A DNA stretch of 6,820 nucleotides, from contig PKWS01000308.1 of assembly GCA_003132105.1 (NCBI GenBank), positions 1-6,820 on the forward strand. The letters are read 5' to 3'. The notes under the pieces were generated by a model. It did no database searches and had not been told where the DNA came from. It worked only from the letters and a program-made list of their open reading frames with translations. Source of the DNA: Desulfosporosinus sp. (lineage in GTDB: Bacteria; Bacillota; Desulfitobacteriia; Desulfitobacteriales; Desulfitobacteriaceae). Shown here piece by piece: positions 5,877-6,820 of the stretch. Numbering within the stretch: position 1 is the stretch's first letter; the number at the start of each line of letters is the position of its first letter. The translations under genes were made by a program, and so were the position numbers.

Positions 5877-6820
5877 ATGGACATCTACGACAAACTTAAG
5901 GAACTAACAGCGCTACATGAGGCAACAAAACTAGGGGGCGGCGTAGAGCGTATCATCAGGCAACACGAAAACGGCAAAATGACTGCGCGGGAGCGCATTG
6001 ATGTACTCCTTGACGAGGATAGTTTCATTGAGACAGATACCTTTATCAAAGGAGAAATGACCGATTTTACGAAACCTGGCGTGCTCAATGTAGGGGAAGG
6101 CGTCGTTACGGGCTATGGCAAAATTCATGGTCGCCTGGTTTATCTGTTTTCCCAAGACTTTACCGTTTTCGGTGGGGCATTAGGGGAACTTCATTCACGA
6201 AAAATTTGCAAAATCATGGACCTCGCTTTAAAAAACGGAGCTCCTATTATCGGGCTTAATGACTCGGGAGGCGCACGTATCCAAGAGGGTGTTAGCGCCT
6301 TATCCGCTTACGGGGACATTTTTTATCGCAATACCTTGGCCTCTGGGGTTATCCCACAAATCTCAGTTATATTGGGGCCCTGTGCCGGTGGCGCTGTCTA
6401 TTCCCCGGCGATTACTGATTTTACGTTTATGGTGGAAAAGACCAGCCAAATGTTTATTACCGGTCCCCAAGTAATTAAGTCGGTGACAGGGGAGGAGGTA
6501 ACTACCGAGGAACTAGGAGGGGCTATGGCTCATAATCATACGAGCGGCGTAGCCCAATTCCTTGGCCATTCGGAAACAGAAACCTTGGAAATGGTCAGGC
6601 ATTTATTAACATTCTTACCTCAAAACAACGTCGAGGAATCTCCTTTATTTGAGGGCCTGCCACCTGAAGCAGAAGGTGACGACCTGTTGAACGTGGTGCC
6701 GATTGAACCCAATAAACAATACGATGTCCGGGATGTCCTCAATCTTCTAGTCGACGATGGTGACTTCTTTGAAGTTCATCAACATTATGCTCAAAATATC
6801 GTAACCTGTTTTGCTCGTTT
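5877..6820 (+). CDS. mmdA: Methylmalonyl-CoA decarboxylase/propionyl-CoA carboxylase, carboxyltransferase subunit (3' end outside window)
   Basis: Acyl-CoA carboxyltransferase that moves a carboxyl group between (S)-methylmalonyl-CoA and biotin (or an oxo-acid partner), giving propionyl-CoA. The frame is uninterrupted for 314 codons to the window edge; family members have about 510-520 residues, so roughly 60% is present. The N-terminal crotonase-like domain is nearly complete: GGGVERIIRQH (20-30), KMTARERIDVLLD (34-46), FSQDFTVFGGALGE (91-104), the oxyanion/CoA motif DSGGARIQEG (129-138) and GPCAGGAVYSPA (167-178). The start is ATG 5877, giving MDIYDKLKEL. Sequence alone does not separate the sodium-pumping decarboxylase alpha subunit, propionyl-CoA carboxylase beta subunit and transcarboxylase 12S subunit. 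Partner genes (biotin carrier, membrane beta subunit, or 5S subunit) would be expected just downstream. The gene symbol is by family and context. Confidence 0.93.
   Translation, partial: MDIYDKLKELTALHEATKLGGGVERIIRQHENGKMTARERIDVLLDEDSFIETDTFIKGEMTDFTKPGVLNVGEGVVTGYGKIHGRLVYLFSQDFTVFGGALGELHSRKICKIMDLALKNGAPIIGLNDSGGARIQEGVSALSAYGDIFYRNTLASGVIPQISVILGPCAGGAVYSPAITDFTFMVEKTSQMFITGPQVIKSVTGEEVTTEELGGAMAHNHTSGVAQFLGHSETETLEMVRHLLTFLPQNNVEESPLFEGLPPEAEGDDLLNVVPIEPNKQYDVRDVLNLLVDDGDFFEVHQHYAQNIVTCFAR

Noticed and set aside
6259..6474. 71-residue + strand open frame near the right edge
   Set aside because: It lies within the carboxyltransferase gene, whose own frame is open from 5877 to the window end with all family motifs; no frameshift is needed.
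1..6820. Search for CRISPR arrays, insertion sequences, tRNA or rRNA genes, phage genes or defence systems
   Set aside because: No spaced repeat array, transposase, integrase or RNA gene was seen; almost all sequence is accounted for by metabolic genes in one direction.

Overview
The window holds part of a methylmalonyl-CoA pathway gene cluster, with every supported gene on the + strand. The layout is: the 3' part of a sigma-54 enhancer-binding regulator of the PrpR-like kind; a compact control region; then sucC, sucD, the large (catalytic) and small (cobalamin-binding) subunits of methylmalonyl-CoA mutase, methylmalonyl-CoA epimerase, and the 5' part of a carboxyltransferase gene (mmdA type) that runs off the right edge. 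The moderate GC content, strong AGGAGG-type ribosome binding sites, split two-gene mutase and overall gene order point to an anaerobic Firmicute of the Peptococcaceae/Desulfotomaculum-Desulfosporosinus-Pelotomaculum sort. That placement is inference from style and gene order, not from a marker gene.

The 178-base gap at 999-1176 carries most of the regulatory signal. It begins with phased TGAAAC repeats and a palindrome, which are candidate sites for the upstream regulator. A strong Rho-independent terminator follows and closes the regulator gene. Next is a near-consensus -24/-12 (sigma-54) promoter, about 70 bases before the GTG start of sucC. The simplest reading is a complete local circuit in which the regulator binds the repeats, loops over its own terminator and activates the operon from the sigma-54 promoter.

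The enzymes form a connected route. SucCD interconverts succinyl-CoA with succinate while making or using a nucleoside triphosphate. The mutase interconverts succinyl-CoA and (R)-methylmalonyl-CoA. The epimerase converts the (R) and (S) forms. The carboxyltransferase joins (S)-methylmalonyl-CoA and propionyl-CoA, either by decarboxylation or transcarboxylation. The route is reversible: it could serve propionate oxidation to succinate (as in syntrophs and some sulfate reducers) or propionate formation from succinate. Placing the ATP-yielding ligase first and having a PrpR-like regulator favour substrate-induced propionate catabolism, but the window does not settle the direction.

sucC-sucD and sucD-mcmL overlap, and mcmL-mcmS are 15 bases apart, so the first four genes look translationally coupled. 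The one larger internal gap (5295-5449) holds a hairpin that may separate expression of the mutase block from the epimerase-carboxyltransferase block. I found no mobile element, CRISPR array, tRNA, rRNA or convincing new system. The items most worth a second look are the control region, the altered SucD active-site loop and the intra-operon hairpin.
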